Of a stretch of DNA of 64,000 nucleotides, positions 1 to 9,841 are shown piece after piece. Origin of the DNA: Ectorhizobium quercum (GTDB lineage Bacteria > Pseudomonadota > Alphaproteobacteria > Rhizobiales > Rhizobiaceae); contig NZ_JANFPI010000002.1 of NCBI RefSeq assembly GCF_026552795.1, forward strand, positions 372,001 through 436,000. Direction: 5' to 3'. The position numbers and the translations under genes are program-made. The notes below the pieces were generated by a model. That model worked only from the letters and a program-made list of their open reading frames with translations. It was not told where the DNA came from and ran no database searches. The first letter of the stretch is position 1, and each line of letters opens with the position of its first letter.

Positions 1-532
1 GCTCATAACCCATGTATTCGAGCAGGTCCGCCGTGGCGCCGGCATCGCGCAGCCGCAGGGAGACACCCTGGAAACCGCGAATGGCATGATCGCCGTCGAC
101 CCCGTTTCCGGTCCAGCCCAGACGTGTGTCGCCCGCCACTTCCGCCAGCGCGAAAGTGTCGCCGTCAGGCCCGGTGAAGAACAGCCGCCTCCCGCCGAAG
201 GCGTCCGCCTCGGAAAGCCCGGGAACGCCCTCCGTCTCCAGCCGCTCGCGCCAGTAGCCGAGCGAGCCTTCGGGAACGGAAAACAGCGTCGTGCCGACTT
301 CGCCTGCCCCCGGACGCCCGCGGGCGATGTCCGGGAAGGGAAAATAGGTCATGACCGAGCCCGGCGTGCCGGTCTCGTCGCCATAATAGAGATGATAGAC
401 GTCGGGCGCGTCGAAATTCACGGTCTGCTTGACGCGGCGCAGGCCGAGCGTCTTCGTGAAGAACCGGTTGTTGGCGCGGGCGTCGCCCGCCATCGATGTG
501 ACGTGGTGCAGCCCCTTGATTTCGGTCAGCAT
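1..532 (-). CDS. VOC-family ring-cleaving dioxygenase-like protein (3' end outside window)
   Basis: The frame starts at an ATG whose complement is at 530-532, preceded by a GGGG-type ribosome-binding site, and stays open to base 1, so the C-terminus is missing. The N-terminus reads MLTEIKGLHHVTSMAGDA and continues through YHLYYGDETGTPGSVMTYF. This is the first beta-alpha-beta-beta-beta module of vicinal-oxygen-chelate extradiol dioxygenases of the LinE/MhqO type, with the conserved early HH pair. These enzymes use Fe(II) to open hydroquinone-like rings or act as quinone-resistance glyoxalases. The substrate cannot be read from the fragment. A perfect 14-bp palindrome lies about 100 bp upstream and may be its operator. 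Confidence 0.8.
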   Translation of the reverse strand, partial: MLTEIKGLHHVTSMAGDARANNRFFTKTLGLRRVKQTVNFDAPDVYHLYYGDETGTPGSVMTYFPFPDIARGRPGAGEVGTTLFSVPEGSLGYWRERLETEGVPGLSEADAFGGRRLFFTGPDGDTFALAEVAGDTRLGWTGNGVDGDHAIRGFQGVSLRLRDAGATADLLEYMGYE

Positions 533-634
533 GGGAAAGCCCCTTTCCGGCCCGTTGGTTTCGTGGGCCTGTGCATGGACTTATAATCGGTGCACGGGCC
601 GCAAATGCCTAGACGGAGAGGCCGGAACGGATTG

Positions 635-648
635 TCAATAATTATTGA
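635..648. promoter_or_regulatory. Perfect AT-rich palindrome, possible MarR/TetR-type operator
   Basis: The sequence TCAATAATTATTGA equals its own reverse complement. It stands in the gap between the VOC dioxygenase-like gene (start 532, minus) and the end of ung (673), where it can serve only the VOC gene's promoter. Quinone-inducible dioxygenases of this family are often controlled by MarR-type repressors that bind short AT-rich palindromes. No regulator gene is visible nearby, so the assignment is an inference. Confidence 0.4.
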
Positions 649-672
649 ACGGGACGGAAAATCGTAAACGTA

Positions 673-1374
673 TCAGCGACGATCCACGGTATCGGGCAGG
701 CGCCAGTCCACCGGCATCCGGCCCTGCTGTTCGAGCCATTCGTTGGCCTTGGAAAAATGCCGGCAGCCGAAGAAGCCGTTATGGGCCGACAGCGGCGAAG
801 GATGCGGCGCCTTCAGCACCAGATGCCGCGACGTGTCCACGAACGCCGCCTTGCGCTGGGCATAGGAGCCCCACAGCATGAAGACGACGTGCTCACATCG
901 TTCGTTGACGATGCGGATGACAGAATCGGTGAAGCGCTCCCAGCCGCGTCCCTGATGCGAGGCGGCTCGCCCCTCCTCGACGGTCAGCACGCTGTTGAGC
1001 AGGAGCACGCCCTGCTTCGCCCAACTTTCCAGATAGCCGTGGCGGGCCGGCGGAATGCCGAGATCGCTCTCCATCTCCTTGTAGATATTGACGAGCGAGG
1101 GCGGAATGCGCACGCCGGGCTGCACGGAAAAGCAAAGCCCGTGCGCCTGGCCTGCGCCGTGATAGGGGTCCTGCCCGAGAATCACCACCTTGACGTTTTC
1201 GGGCGGCGTCAGGTCGAGCGCCCGGAAATAGTCCGGCCCCCTGGGAAAGATGCGCTTTCCGGCATTCTTCTCGGAGACCAGAAAAGTCTTGAGCGCCTTC
1301 ATGTAGTCGCTCTCGAACTCCGGTGCGAGAAACCGCTTCCAGCCTTCTTCGAGTTTCACCGTAGCCTCGGTCAT
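673..1374 (-). CDS. ung: Uracil-DNA glycosylase (family 1)
   Basis: This 233-residue protein removes uracil from DNA at the first step of base-excision repair. The family-1 motifs are clear. GQDPYHG (residues 67-73) contains the water-activating Asp69. [17 protein letters not shown] near residue 197 carries the catalytic His and the DNA-intercalating loop. The length is normal for Ung (220-235 residues). The gene lies 14 bp downstream of the glyoxalase gene on the same strand, so the two may be co-transcribed. The ATG at 1374 is followed at once by typical Ung N-terminal sequence, and no better start is seen. Confidence 0.97.
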   Translation of the reverse strand: MTEATVKLEEGWKRFLAPEFESDYMKALKTFLVSEKNAGKRIFPRGPDYFRALDLTPPENVKVVILGQDPYHGAGQAHGLCFSVQPGVRIPPSLVNIYKEMESDLGIPPARHGYLESWAKQGVLLLNSVLTVEEGRAASHQGRGWERFTDSVIRIVNERCEHVVFMLWGSYAQRKAAFVDTSRHLVLKAPHPSPLSAHNGFFGCRHFSKANEWLEQQGRMPVDWRLPDTVDRR

Positions 1375-1388
1375 GTGCCCTTCTCCCT

Positions 1389-1784
1389 TTAAAGGAAACG
1401 CCCGCGGCGTTGCAGCACCTCGATCTTGTAACCGTCCGGATCGGTGACGAAGAAGAACTTGGCGAACAACGCGCCGTCGCGGTTGAACTCGACGATCTTG
1501 CCCGGCGCCAGTCCCTCCGCCTCGAAACGGGCGTGTTCGGCATCGATATCCTCCACCGAAACGGCCAGATGACCGTAACCGTCGCCCAGGTCATAAGGCT
1601 CCGTGCGCCCCTTGTTGACGGTCAGTTCCAGTTCGAACGGCGTGTCGCCATTACCGAGATAGATCAGCGTGAAGGTGTCGAACTCCAGCTTCTGGACGAT
1701 GCCGAGGCCGAAGGCCCGACTGTAGAAATCAAGCGACCGGGCCTCATCCAGCACGCGGATCATCGAATGGATCATTTTCGCCAT
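1389..1784 (-). CDS. gloA: Glyoxalase I (lactoylglutathione lyase)
   Basis: This 131-residue VOC protein is predicted to convert the methylglyoxal-glutathione hemithioacetal to S-lactoylglutathione in the cytosol. The four metal ligands of Ni-type glyoxalase I can be placed: His6, Glu53 (in FELELT), His72 (GHLAV) and Glu122 (KIEVLQ), close to the E. coli positions 5, 56, 74 and 122. The frame could open at 1856, but residues upstream of [11 protein letters not shown] have no family counterpart, so I take the ATG at 1784. It is followed closely by ung on the same strand. Confidence 0.92.
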   Translation of the reverse strand: MAKMIHSMIRVLDEARSLDFYSRAFGLGIVQKLEFDTFTLIYLGNGDTPFELELTVNKGRTEPYDLGDGYGHLAVSVEDIDAEHARFEAEGLAPGKIVEFNRDGALFAKFFFVTDPDGYKIEVLQRRGRFL

Positions 1785-2174
1785 AGTGCGGCTCCAGGCT
1801 GTTTCGGACGTGACGGTTCGGCCAGTTTCATAGCGCCACTTCGCCGGCAACGCCAAACTCTATTACAGGGTTTTCCAAATTCAACCGGGCAAAACCGGCA
1901 GCCTGCCGCCAACATCCCTTCCAGAAACTTCACCTGACACGCCAATTATTACGTTTACGTCAATGTAATTTTGCTGTTGCGGAAGCCCCGTCCTTCAGGC
2001 AAGAATGACGAAAGGAGACACATGCGGAAGAGGAGCCGCAGGTGTCGGGCGCCCGCGGGGCGGCATGGCGCGACGGCATCGATGATGCCTTCGCGCCGGT
2101 TCCGGGAGACTTGTGAGGAACTTCCGGTTTGCCTTCGCCGCACGGTCGCCTGACGACAGTTTGGGAGGATCATC
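1785..2174. other. Divergent intergenic region gloA/fadD
   Basis: This gap of about 390 bp separates the divergent gloA and fadD genes. It contains an ACGT-repeat palindrome at 1949-1963, described separately. The part from about 2020 to 2150 is GC-rich with no conserved reading frame that I recognise. I see no RNA gene in it. Confidence 0.6.
1949..1963. promoter_or_regulatory. ACGT-repeat near-palindrome upstream of fadD
   Basis: TTACGTTTACGTCAA holds two ACGT tetramers separated by two bases and flanked by near-complementary ends. It lies about 215 bp before the fadD start. From memory, MerR-family regulators of fatty-acid and branched-chain amino-acid catabolism in proteobacteria (LiuR type) use sites of this look. 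That link is an inference from the motif and the downstream gene. Confidence 0.4.
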
Positions 2175-3875
2175 ATGACGACAATGGCTGCGAATCCGTC
2201 GACCGCAGCGTTCGACCGGATATGGCTCAAATCCTATCCGGCCGGCATTCCGGCTGAAATCGGCGCCTCGATGGCGCCGTCGCTCGGCGTGCTCTTCGAA
2301 AGAAGCTGCCAAGAGTACCGCGACCGGCCCGCCTTCACCAGCATGGGCAGGAGCCTGACCTATGGCGAGATGGAAGCGGCCACGCGCGCCGTCGGCGCCT
2401 GGCTTCAGGCCAGCGGCCTCAGGAAGGGCGACCGCGTTGCCGTGATGATGCCCAACGTGCTCCAGAACCCTGTCGCCGTCTATGGCATCCTCAGGGCCGG
2501 CATGACCGTCGTCAACGTCAACCCGCTCTACACGCCGCGCGAGCTGGAGCACCAGCTTGCCGATTCCGGCGCGAAGATCATCTTCGTGATGGAGAACTTC
2601 GCCCGCACCGTGGAACAGGTTCTGCCCCGCACGGGAATCGAGCAGGTGGTCGTCACCAGCATGGGCGAAATGCTCGGCCTGAAAGGCCACATCGTCAATC
2701 TCGTCGTCCGCCGGGTGAAGAAGCTGGTGCCGGCCTGGTCGATCCCTTCGGCCATTCTTTTCAAGACGGTGCTTTCGCAAGGCGCGGATCTCAAGCTCGG
2801 GGCCGCCGAGGCCGGGCCGCAGGACATCGCCTTCCTGCAATATACCGGCGGCACTACGGGCGTTTCCAAAGGCGCGGCCCTCTCGCATGCCAATCTTCTC
2901 GCCAACAAGCAGCAGATCGCGCTGTGGCTCAATGCCGCCTTCCGGAACCGCGAGCGCCCGGAACGCCTGACCTTCCTGTGCGCGCTGCCGCTCTATCATA
3001 TCTTCGCGCTGACGGTGAATTCGCTGATGGGCGTGGCGCTCGGAGCCAACAACGTGCTGATCGCCAACCCGCGCGACATCCCCGCCTTCGTCAAGGAAAT
3101 CTCCCGCTATAAAGTCCATATCTTCCCGGGCCTCAACACGCTGTTCAACGCGCTGATGAACAACAAGGACTTCCGCGCCCTGGATTTTTCCTCGCTCGTT
3201 CTCGTGCTCGGCGGCGGCATGGCCATCCAGAAACCGGTGGCGGAACGATGGCTGGCGCTGACCGGCTGCCCGATAACCGAAGGCTACGGCCTGTCCGAAA
3301 CCTCCCCCGTGGCCACCGTCAACCGGCTCGACACGCGCGACTTCACCGGCACCATCGGCCTGCCCCTGCCCTCCACCGACATCGACATCCGCGACGAGGA
3401 CGGCCGCTCGCTGCCGCTCGGCGATGTCGGTGAAATCTGCATCCGCGGGCCGCAGGTCATGCTCGGCTACTGGCAGAGGCCCGAGGAAACCGCGCGGGTG
3501 ATGAGCGAGGACGGCTTCTTCCGCTCCGGCGACATGGGATTCATGAACCCGGAGGGTTACGTGAAGATCGTCGACCGCAAGAAGGACATGATCCTTGTCT
3601 CCGGCTTCAACGTCTATCCCAACGAGATCGAGGAAGTGGCCATGTCGCATCCGGGCGTTCTCGAGGCCGCCGCCATCGGGGTTCCCGACGAGCATTCCGG
3701 CGAGGCGGTGAAACTGTTCATCGTGCGCAAGGACGAGACCCTGACCGAAGCCGAGATCAAGGCGCATTGCAGCGCAAACCTCACCAACTACAAGAGGCCG
3801 CGCTTCGTGGAATTCCGCGCGGACCTGCCGAAGTCCAACGTCGGCAAGATCCTGCGCCGCGAATTGCGCGGCTGA
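2175..3875 (+). CDS. fadD: Long-chain fatty-acid--CoA ligase
   Basis: This 566-residue member of the ANL superfamily adenylates a fatty acid and transfers it to coenzyme A, feeding beta-oxidation or phospholipid synthesis at the inner membrane. The P-loop-like AMP-binding signature YTGGTTGVSKGA is at residues 223-234. EGYGLSETSP and the hinge region SGDMGF...VDRKKDMI follow in the expected order. The C-terminal KSNVGKILRRELRG supplies the catalytic lysine loop. The ATG at 2175 has GGGAGGAT upstream. The length matches FadD (about 560). It is monocistronic, followed by a hairpin at 3901-3936. Confidence 0.93.
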   Translation: MTTMAANPSTAAFDRIWLKSYPAGIPAEIGASMAPSLGVLFERSCQEYRDRPAFTSMGRSLTYGEMEAATRAVGAWLQASGLRKGDRVAVMMPNVLQNPVAVYGILRAGMTVVNVNPLYTPRELEHQLADSGAKIIFVMENFARTVEQVLPRTGIEQVVVTSMGEMLGLKGHIVNLVVRRVKKLVPAWSIPSAILFKTVLSQGADLKLGAAEAGPQDIAFLQYTGGTTGVSKGAALSHANLLANKQQIALWLNAAFRNRERPERLTFLCALPLYHIFALTVNSLMGVALGANNVLIANPRDIPAFVKEISRYKVHIFPGLNTLFNALMNNKDFRALDFSSLVLVLGGGMAIQKPVAERWLALTGCPITEGYGLSETSPVATVNRLDTRDFTGTIGLPLPSTDIDIRDEDGRSLPLGDVGEICIRGPQVMLGYWQRPEETARVMSEDGFFRSGDMGFMNPEGYVKIVDRKKDMILVSGFNVYPNEIEEVAMSHPGVLEAAAIGVPDEHSGEAVKLFIVRKDETLTEAEIKAHCSANLTNYKRPRFVEFRADLPKSNVGKILRRELRG

Positions 3876-3900
3876 TCCCGCCGCCGGCCGCATGCATGCC

Positions 3901-3936
3901 GAAAGGGCCGGAAGACCTCACGTCTCCGGCCCTTTC
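3901..3936 (+). terminator. Terminator-like hairpin after fadD
   Basis: A perfect 12-bp stem (GAAAGGGCCGGA at 3901-3912 with its complement at 3925-3936) encloses a 12-nt loop, 25 bp after the fadD stop codon. There is no strong T-run, so termination efficiency is uncertain. Confidence 0.65.
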
Positions 3937-3963
3937 GACATTGGCGAACCGTATGCCGAGACG

Positions 3964-3977
3964 TCGATTTAAATCGA
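3964..3977. promoter_or_regulatory. Perfect palindrome upstream of pgi
   Basis: TCGATTTAAATCGA is an exact 14-bp palindrome about 115 bp before the pgi start. A similar CGTTTAAATCG lies upstream of pgk at 51913-51923. The form suits a LacI-type dimeric repressor site, but the protein that binds it is unknown. Confidence 0.4.
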
Positions 3978-4092
3978 TTGAAATGACGTGCTTGTTTCCT
4001 GCCGCAAAGCAGAATAGGCTCGCACGCGCGGTCATGGACAACTGAGACCATTCGAACGGCTGGACCGCGCCGGAAACGCCAAGGTGTGGAAA

Positions 4093-5706
<1,614 letters not shown>

Positions 5707-5793
5707 CACCGCCCCTCGTTTCTTCCGGTGCAATCCGCTCGGAAAAGCGCTACACGCTTTCCGGCATATGTCTGAAGACGGAGAAACAACGCT

Positions 5794-6756
5794 GTGAGTA
5801 TCGGATTGCTGGCCCTGCTCGACGATGTTGCGGGGATAGCCAAGGTGGCGGCGGCGTCGCTGGACGACGTGGCCGGACAGGCCGCCAAGGCAGGCGTGAA
5901 GGCGGCGGGTGCGGTGATCGACGATGCGGCGGTGACGCCGCGCTATGTCGACGGTTTCGCCGCCGAGCGCGAATTGCCGATCGTCTGGAAGATCGCCCTC
6001 GGCTCGCTTCGCAACAAGCTCCTCATCCTGCTGCCCGTGGCGCTGGCGCTTTCCGCCTTCATGCCGGGCCTCATCACGCCGCTTCTGATGCTCGGCGGCG
6101 CCTATCTCTGCTACGAGGGTGCGGAAAAGATCTACGGCGCCCTGTTTCCGCATGAGGCCCATGCGCACGAGGACGCGACGGGATCGGTGAACCCGACCGC
6201 CGCATCGCTCGAGGAGGCGAAGGTCGCCGGCGCGATCAAGACGGATTTCATCCTTTCCGCCGAGATCATGACGATCGCACTCTCCGCCATTCCGCAAGGC
6301 AGTTTCTGGATGGAGGCCGCCGTGCTCGCCCTGGTCGGCACCGGCATCACCATCGCCGTCTATGGCGGCGTGGCGCTGATCGTCAAGGCCGACGACGCCG
6401 GCCTCTATCTGGCGAGAAACGGCGTCGGCCCGCTCACGCGCGGGTTCGGCCGTTTTCTGGTCAAGGCCATGCCCCGCTTCATGACGCTGCTCGGCATCGC
6501 CGGAACGGCGGCGATGATCTGGGTCGGCGGCGGCATCCTGCTGCACGGGCTGGAAAGCTTCGGCCTCGGCGGTGCTGCCCACGCGCTGGAACACTGGGCG
6601 CAGGTGGCGGCAAGCGCGCTGCCCTCCGCCTCGGCCTTCGTGGAATGGGCCGTCTTCGCCTTCGGATCGGGCATCGCCGGCCTTCTGGTCGGCGCACTGC
6701 TCATTCCCGTTGCGGGGTATGTCGTCGGTCCCCTGCTCGCCCGGTTCGGACGCTAG
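5794..6756 (+). CDS. DUF808 (YedI-like) inner-membrane protein
   Basis: This 320-residue protein starts MSIGLLALLDDVAGIAKVAAASLDDVAGQA, the hallmark N-terminus of the DUF808/YedI family. The start codon is GTG at 5794. The middle and C-terminal parts contain about six hydrophobic segments, for example LLILLPVALALSAFMPGLI, MTLLGIAGTAAMIWVGGGI and IAGLLVGALLIPVAGYVVG. Its biochemical role is unknown. It is 87 bp downstream of pgi on the same strand. Its stop overlaps the stop of the convergent L,D-transpeptidase gene: both TAG codons share the palindrome CTAG at 6753-6756. Confidence 0.88.
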   Translation: MSIGLLALLDDVAGIAKVAAASLDDVAGQAAKAGVKAAGAVIDDAAVTPRYVDGFAAERELPIVWKIALGSLRNKLLILLPVALALSAFMPGLITPLLMLGGAYLCYEGAEKIYGALFPHEAHAHEDATGSVNPTAASLEEAKVAGAIKTDFILSAEIMTIALSAIPQGSFWMEAAVLALVGTGITIAVYGGVALIVKADDAGLYLARNGVGPLTRGFGRFLVKAMPRFMTLLGIAGTAAMIWVGGGILLHGLESFGLGGAAHALEHWAQVAASALPSASAFVEWAVFAFGSGIAGLLVGALLIPVAGYVVGPLLARFGR

Positions 6757-7385
6757 ACTCTGGCGCTGTCCTGCACGACCACGACGCGGGTGCCCGAATT
6801 GACGCGGTCGTAGAGGTCGATCACATCGTGATTCATCATGCGGATGCAACCGCTGGACATCGCCTGGCCGATGGACCACGGCTGGTTGGTGCCGTGGATG
6901 CGGAACATCGTGTCGTTGCCGTTGCGATAAAGATAGATCGCGCGCGCGCCGAGCGGATTGTTCGGCCCCCCGGGCATGCCGCCGGCATATTTCAGGTTCC
7001 GGGCCGGATCGCGGCGGATCATGTTGGCGGTCGGCGTCCAGCTCGGCCATTCGGCCTTGCGCCCGACATAGGCATTGCCCTGCAACGCCAGTCCCTGGCG
7101 CCCGACGCCGACGCCGTAGCGAAGCGCGCGGCCATCGCCCAGCACGTAGTAGAGACGGCGCGACGGCGTGTCGACGACGATCGTGCCGGCCGGATGCGTG
7201 GTCGGATAGGCGACCTCGGTGCGACGAAGCTCGGGCTTGATCTTGGTGAGGTCGGCCGCCTTCATCGGATGCTTCTCGTCGGGCTTCGGCCCGTAAAGCG
7301 CCTGATGCTGCGATGCCGTGGTGGAGCAACCGGCAAGGAAAACCAGGGAAAGGCCCGTCAGAAGGCCGCGTCGCGTCATCGTCAT
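6753..7385 (-). CDS. L,D-transpeptidase (YkuD domain), predicted lipoprotein
   Basis: This 210-residue protein has a lipoprotein signal with lipobox LAGC (Cys20) and a YkuD domain at about 66-205. The active-site block FRIHGTNQPW...SSGCIRM has His164 and catalytic Cys180. Such enzymes make 3-3 peptidoglycan cross-links or attach outer-membrane proteins to the wall. Polar-growing Rhizobiaceae carry many paralogues. The ATG at 7385 is in frame with a second Met at 7379. A TTAACCAT motif on the coding strand lies about 50 bp upstream (7436-7443), suggesting CtrA-type control. It converges with the DUF808 gene. Confidence 0.92.
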   Translation of the reverse strand: MTMTRRGLLTGLSLVFLAGCSTTASQHQALYGPKPDEKHPMKAADLTKIKPELRRTEVAYPTTHPAGTIVVDTPSRRLYYVLGDGRALRYGVGVGRQGLALQGNAYVGRKAEWPSWTPTANMIRRDPARNLKYAGGMPGGPNNPLGARAIYLYRNGNDTMFRIHGTNQPWSIGQAMSSGCIRMMNHDVIDLYDRVNSGTRVVVVQDSARV

Positions 7386-7426
7386 GTCGTTTCTTGTCCT
7401 CGCAACCGCATTCGTTGAGAGGAAAA

Positions 7427-7443
7427 TTAACGAGTATGGTTAA
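7427..7443 (-). promoter_or_regulatory. CtrA-like site upstream of the L,D-transpeptidase gene
   Basis: On the minus strand this reads TTAACCATACTCGTTAA, containing the CtrA half-site TTAACCAT and a second TTAA nine bases on. Spacing is nine rather than the consensus seven. It sits 42-58 bp before the start codon, in a promoter position. Nearly the same 16 bases occur upstream of pal. Confidence 0.5.
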
Positions 7444-7665
7444 CGGACCTTTAAGAGCGGCGCCTTGCGAGAAAGAATTGAGGCGAAACCGCCTTATTTT
7501 GCCAGCGCTCACGCAAGCGTGACCAGCGTGCCGGACTTGACGAAAGCAATTCGGTAGCCGACGAATTTTTTACAAAACGACTCAAAAAGGAAATCCGGTG
7601 GCTCAATGACCGCCGGAGCGGATGATACGAAACATCAGGTGAAATCGTTTTTCCGGGAGAATTCC

Positions 7666-8199
7666 ATGACCGCGACGGTGACATATCTCCGCGAGCCTGC
7701 CATTGCCACCACCACCAGACCGGAAGATCTGCGCCTGTCGATGCGCCATCTTGCCGGCGGCGTCTGCGTCATCACCGCCGGCGGCGGCAACGACCGGACC
7801 GGCGCGACCGTCACCTCCGCCACCGCCCTTTCGGTGGACCCGCCGACGATGATCGTCAACATCAACCGCAGCTCCTCACTGTGGCCCGTGATCAGCCGCC
7901 ACAACCATTTCTGCGTGAACGTCCTCGCCGCCGGGCAGCGCCCCGTCGCCGACAACTTCGCCGGCAAGGGCGGGCTGAAGGGAAGCGAGCGCTATCGGGA
8001 CGGCGAATGGTACGCGCTTGAAAGCGGCGCGCTCGCGCTGAACGGCGCCCTCGCCGCCATCGACTGCGCCGTCGAGGACGTCATCGAGCGGCACACCCAC
8101 GCCATCGTGATCGGCCGCGTGCTGGCCATTGACACCGGCGCGGGCGGCGAACCGCTGATCTACCATGACGGCAGCTACGGCAGTTTCGACGGGCGCTGA
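7666..8199 (+). CDS. Flavin reductase family protein
   Basis: This 177-residue protein has the flavin-reductase-like FMN-binding split barrel at about 23-170: LRLSMRHLAGGVCVITAG, TSATALSVDPPTMIVNINRSS, then HNHFCVNVLAAGQ. These are typical of HpaC-like NAD(P)H:flavin reductases, which feed reduced flavin to two-component monooxygenases. No monooxygenase partner is adjacent, so the client enzyme is unknown. The frame opens at 7606, but the ATG at 7666 has GGGAG upstream and gives the family's usual length. A GC-rich hairpin follows the stop directly. Confidence 0.87.
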   Translation: MTATVTYLREPAIATTTRPEDLRLSMRHLAGGVCVITAGGGNDRTGATVTSATALSVDPPTMIVNINRSSSLWPVISRHNHFCVNVLAAGQRPVADNFAGKGGLKGSERYRDGEWYALESGALALNGALAAIDCAVEDVIERHTHAIVIGRVLAIDTGAGGEPLIYHDGSYGSFDGR

Positions 8200-8222
8200 G
8201 CCCGCCGTTCCAATGGGCGGGC
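8200..8222 (+). terminator. GC hairpin after the flavin reductase gene
   Basis: GCCCGCC (8200-8206) pairs with GGCGGGC (8216-8222) around a nine-base loop, immediately after the TGA stop codon. There is no T-run. Confidence 0.45.
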
Positions 8223-8560
8223 GACGGTGCCCGCCGCCGGACACCTGAACGCGCCCGCCGCTGAAAGGCACGGCCGGTCCGTATGGCCGGGCGCTGCGCT
8301 CCGTTGCCTGCCCCGGCGATGAAAGCGTCATGGGGTCCCCCCCGGCTTGCTAAAGCCGGCCGCAAGCGTGCTGGCGGTGCCGGTTTTCTTGCCGCTCCGA
8401 AACCCGCCGGGCGGATGGCAGGAGGGAAATTTGTAACGAAATGTATCATTCGCCCCGTTTGACACGTTCGCTTACCCAAACGCCTTCCCGCGGCAAGTTT
8501 TGATGACAAAAGGGGAGTACGGTCCGGTCCAGTTCAACCGAAACCCTGCCCGGATCGACC
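8223..8560. other. Upstream region of the RND efflux operon
   Basis: This stretch of about 340 bp has no gene that I can support. It holds an imperfect inverted repeat TGTAAC-N5-GTATCA (8432-8448), of the kind used by TetR-family efflux repressors. A TTGACA hexamer (8459-8464) could be the -35 box of the adaptor gene; I see no convincing -10. No tetR-like gene is adjacent. Confidence 0.45.
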
Positions 8561-9832
8561 ATGCAAAACGCGACCATCGACAGACGCTCTTGTCCGAAGG
8601 CGGCGGCGGGACGGAACCACCGCCGCGCCTTTGCCCTTTTCGCCCTCCTGCCCTTTCTCGCCGTCTCCTGTAGCGAGGAACCGCAGGCCTCGAAAACCGC
8701 CGCTGCCGCCGCCCGGCCGCAGGTCAGCGTGACGGTGCTGCACCCGCAGAACGTCGCCGTCACCGCGGAACTTCCCGGGCGCACGGCGGCATCGCTGGTC
8801 GCCGAGGTACGCCCGCAGGTCACGGGCATCATCCGCGCCCGCAACTTCAGGGAAGGCAGCGAGGTGAAGGAAGGCGACGTTCTCTACGAGATCGACCCGG
8901 CAACCTATCAGGCGGCCTACGACACCGAAGTCGCGGCGGTGCAGAAGGCCGAGGGCGCCCTTCCGAGCGCCCAGTCCAAGGTCGACCGCTACAAATCGCT
9001 GGCGCAGCAGAACGCCGTCAGCGCCCAGGATTACGACGACGCCACATCCACGCTCGCGCAGGCGCAGGCCGACCTCGCCTCCGCCAGGGCCGCGCTGGAG
9101 ACGGCGCGCATCAATCTGGATTACACCAAGATCCGCGCCCCGATCGACGGGCGCATCGACGAATCCTCGGTGACGGTCGGGGCGCTGGTCCAGGCCGCCC
9201 AGACGACGGCGCTGGCGACGATCAACAGCCTCGACCCGATCAATGTCGACGTCACCCAGTCGAGCACCAATCTTCTCAAGTTCCGCCGGGCCGTCGAGGA
9301 AGACCGGCTGAAGATGAGCGGCGACAATGTCGCGGTTCGCCTCATTCTGGAGGATGGCTCGACCTACGCGCAGAACGGCACGCTCGAATTCACCTCGGCA
9401 TCGGTCGACAAGACCGTCGGCACCTTCACGGTCCGGGCGACCTTCCCCAATCCCGACCGGCTCCTGCTGCCGGGAATGTATGTGCGCGCCATCATTGAGG
9501 AAGGCGTGGCGCAGAACAGCTTTCTCGTTCCGCAACGGGCCGTCACCCGCAACGCCAAGGGCGAGGCGACGGCGATGTTCGTCGATGCCGACGGCAAGGT
9601 CGCGCAGCGGATCCTGCCGGTGCAGCAATCGGTCGGCAACAGCTGGCTGGTCTCGGACGATATCGCCGACGGCGATCGCGTCGTCGTCGAAGGTCTCCAG
9701 CAGATCAAGGACGGGCAGGGCGTGACCGCGACCGAGGTCATTCTCGACGATGCGACCGGCATGATCAAACAGTCGGACGCCGGCACGGCCAACCCGGCGG
9801 ATCAGGCCGCGCTCTCTCCCGACCGGAAGTGA
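8561..9832 (+). CDS. RND efflux periplasmic adaptor subunit (AcrA/MexA type)
   Basis: This 423-residue membrane-fusion lipoprotein has a signal ending in lipobox LAVSC (Cys37). The lipoyl halves (about 60-100 and 190-215, including RAPIDGRIDESSV) flank an alpha-helical hairpin rich in Ala and Gln (about 115-180). Beta-barrel and membrane-proximal domains follow. It bridges the inner-membrane RND pump to an outer-membrane channel. The pump gene starts nine bp downstream, so the two are one operon. The start at 8561 gives a standard signal peptide. No TolC/OprM gene is in the window, so the channel is presumably encoded elsewhere. Confidence 0.94.
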   Translation: MQNATIDRRSCPKAAAGRNHRRAFALFALLPFLAVSCSEEPQASKTAAAAARPQVSVTVLHPQNVAVTAELPGRTAASLVAEVRPQVTGIIRARNFREGSEVKEGDVLYEIDPATYQAAYDTEVAAVQKAEGALPSAQSKVDRYKSLAQQNAVSAQDYDDATSTLAQAQADLASARAALETARINLDYTKIRAPIDGRIDESSVTVGALVQAAQTTALATINSLDPINVDVTQSSTNLLKFRRAVEEDRLKMSGDNVAVRLILEDGSTYAQNGTLEFTSASVDKTVGTFTVRATFPNPDRLLLPGMYVRAIIEEGVAQNSFLVPQRAVTRNAKGEATAMFVDADGKVAQRILPVQQSVGNSWLVSDDIADGDRVVVEGLQQIKDGQGVTATEVILDDATGMIKQSDAGTANPADQAALSPDRK

Positions 9833-9841
9833 AGGTACACC

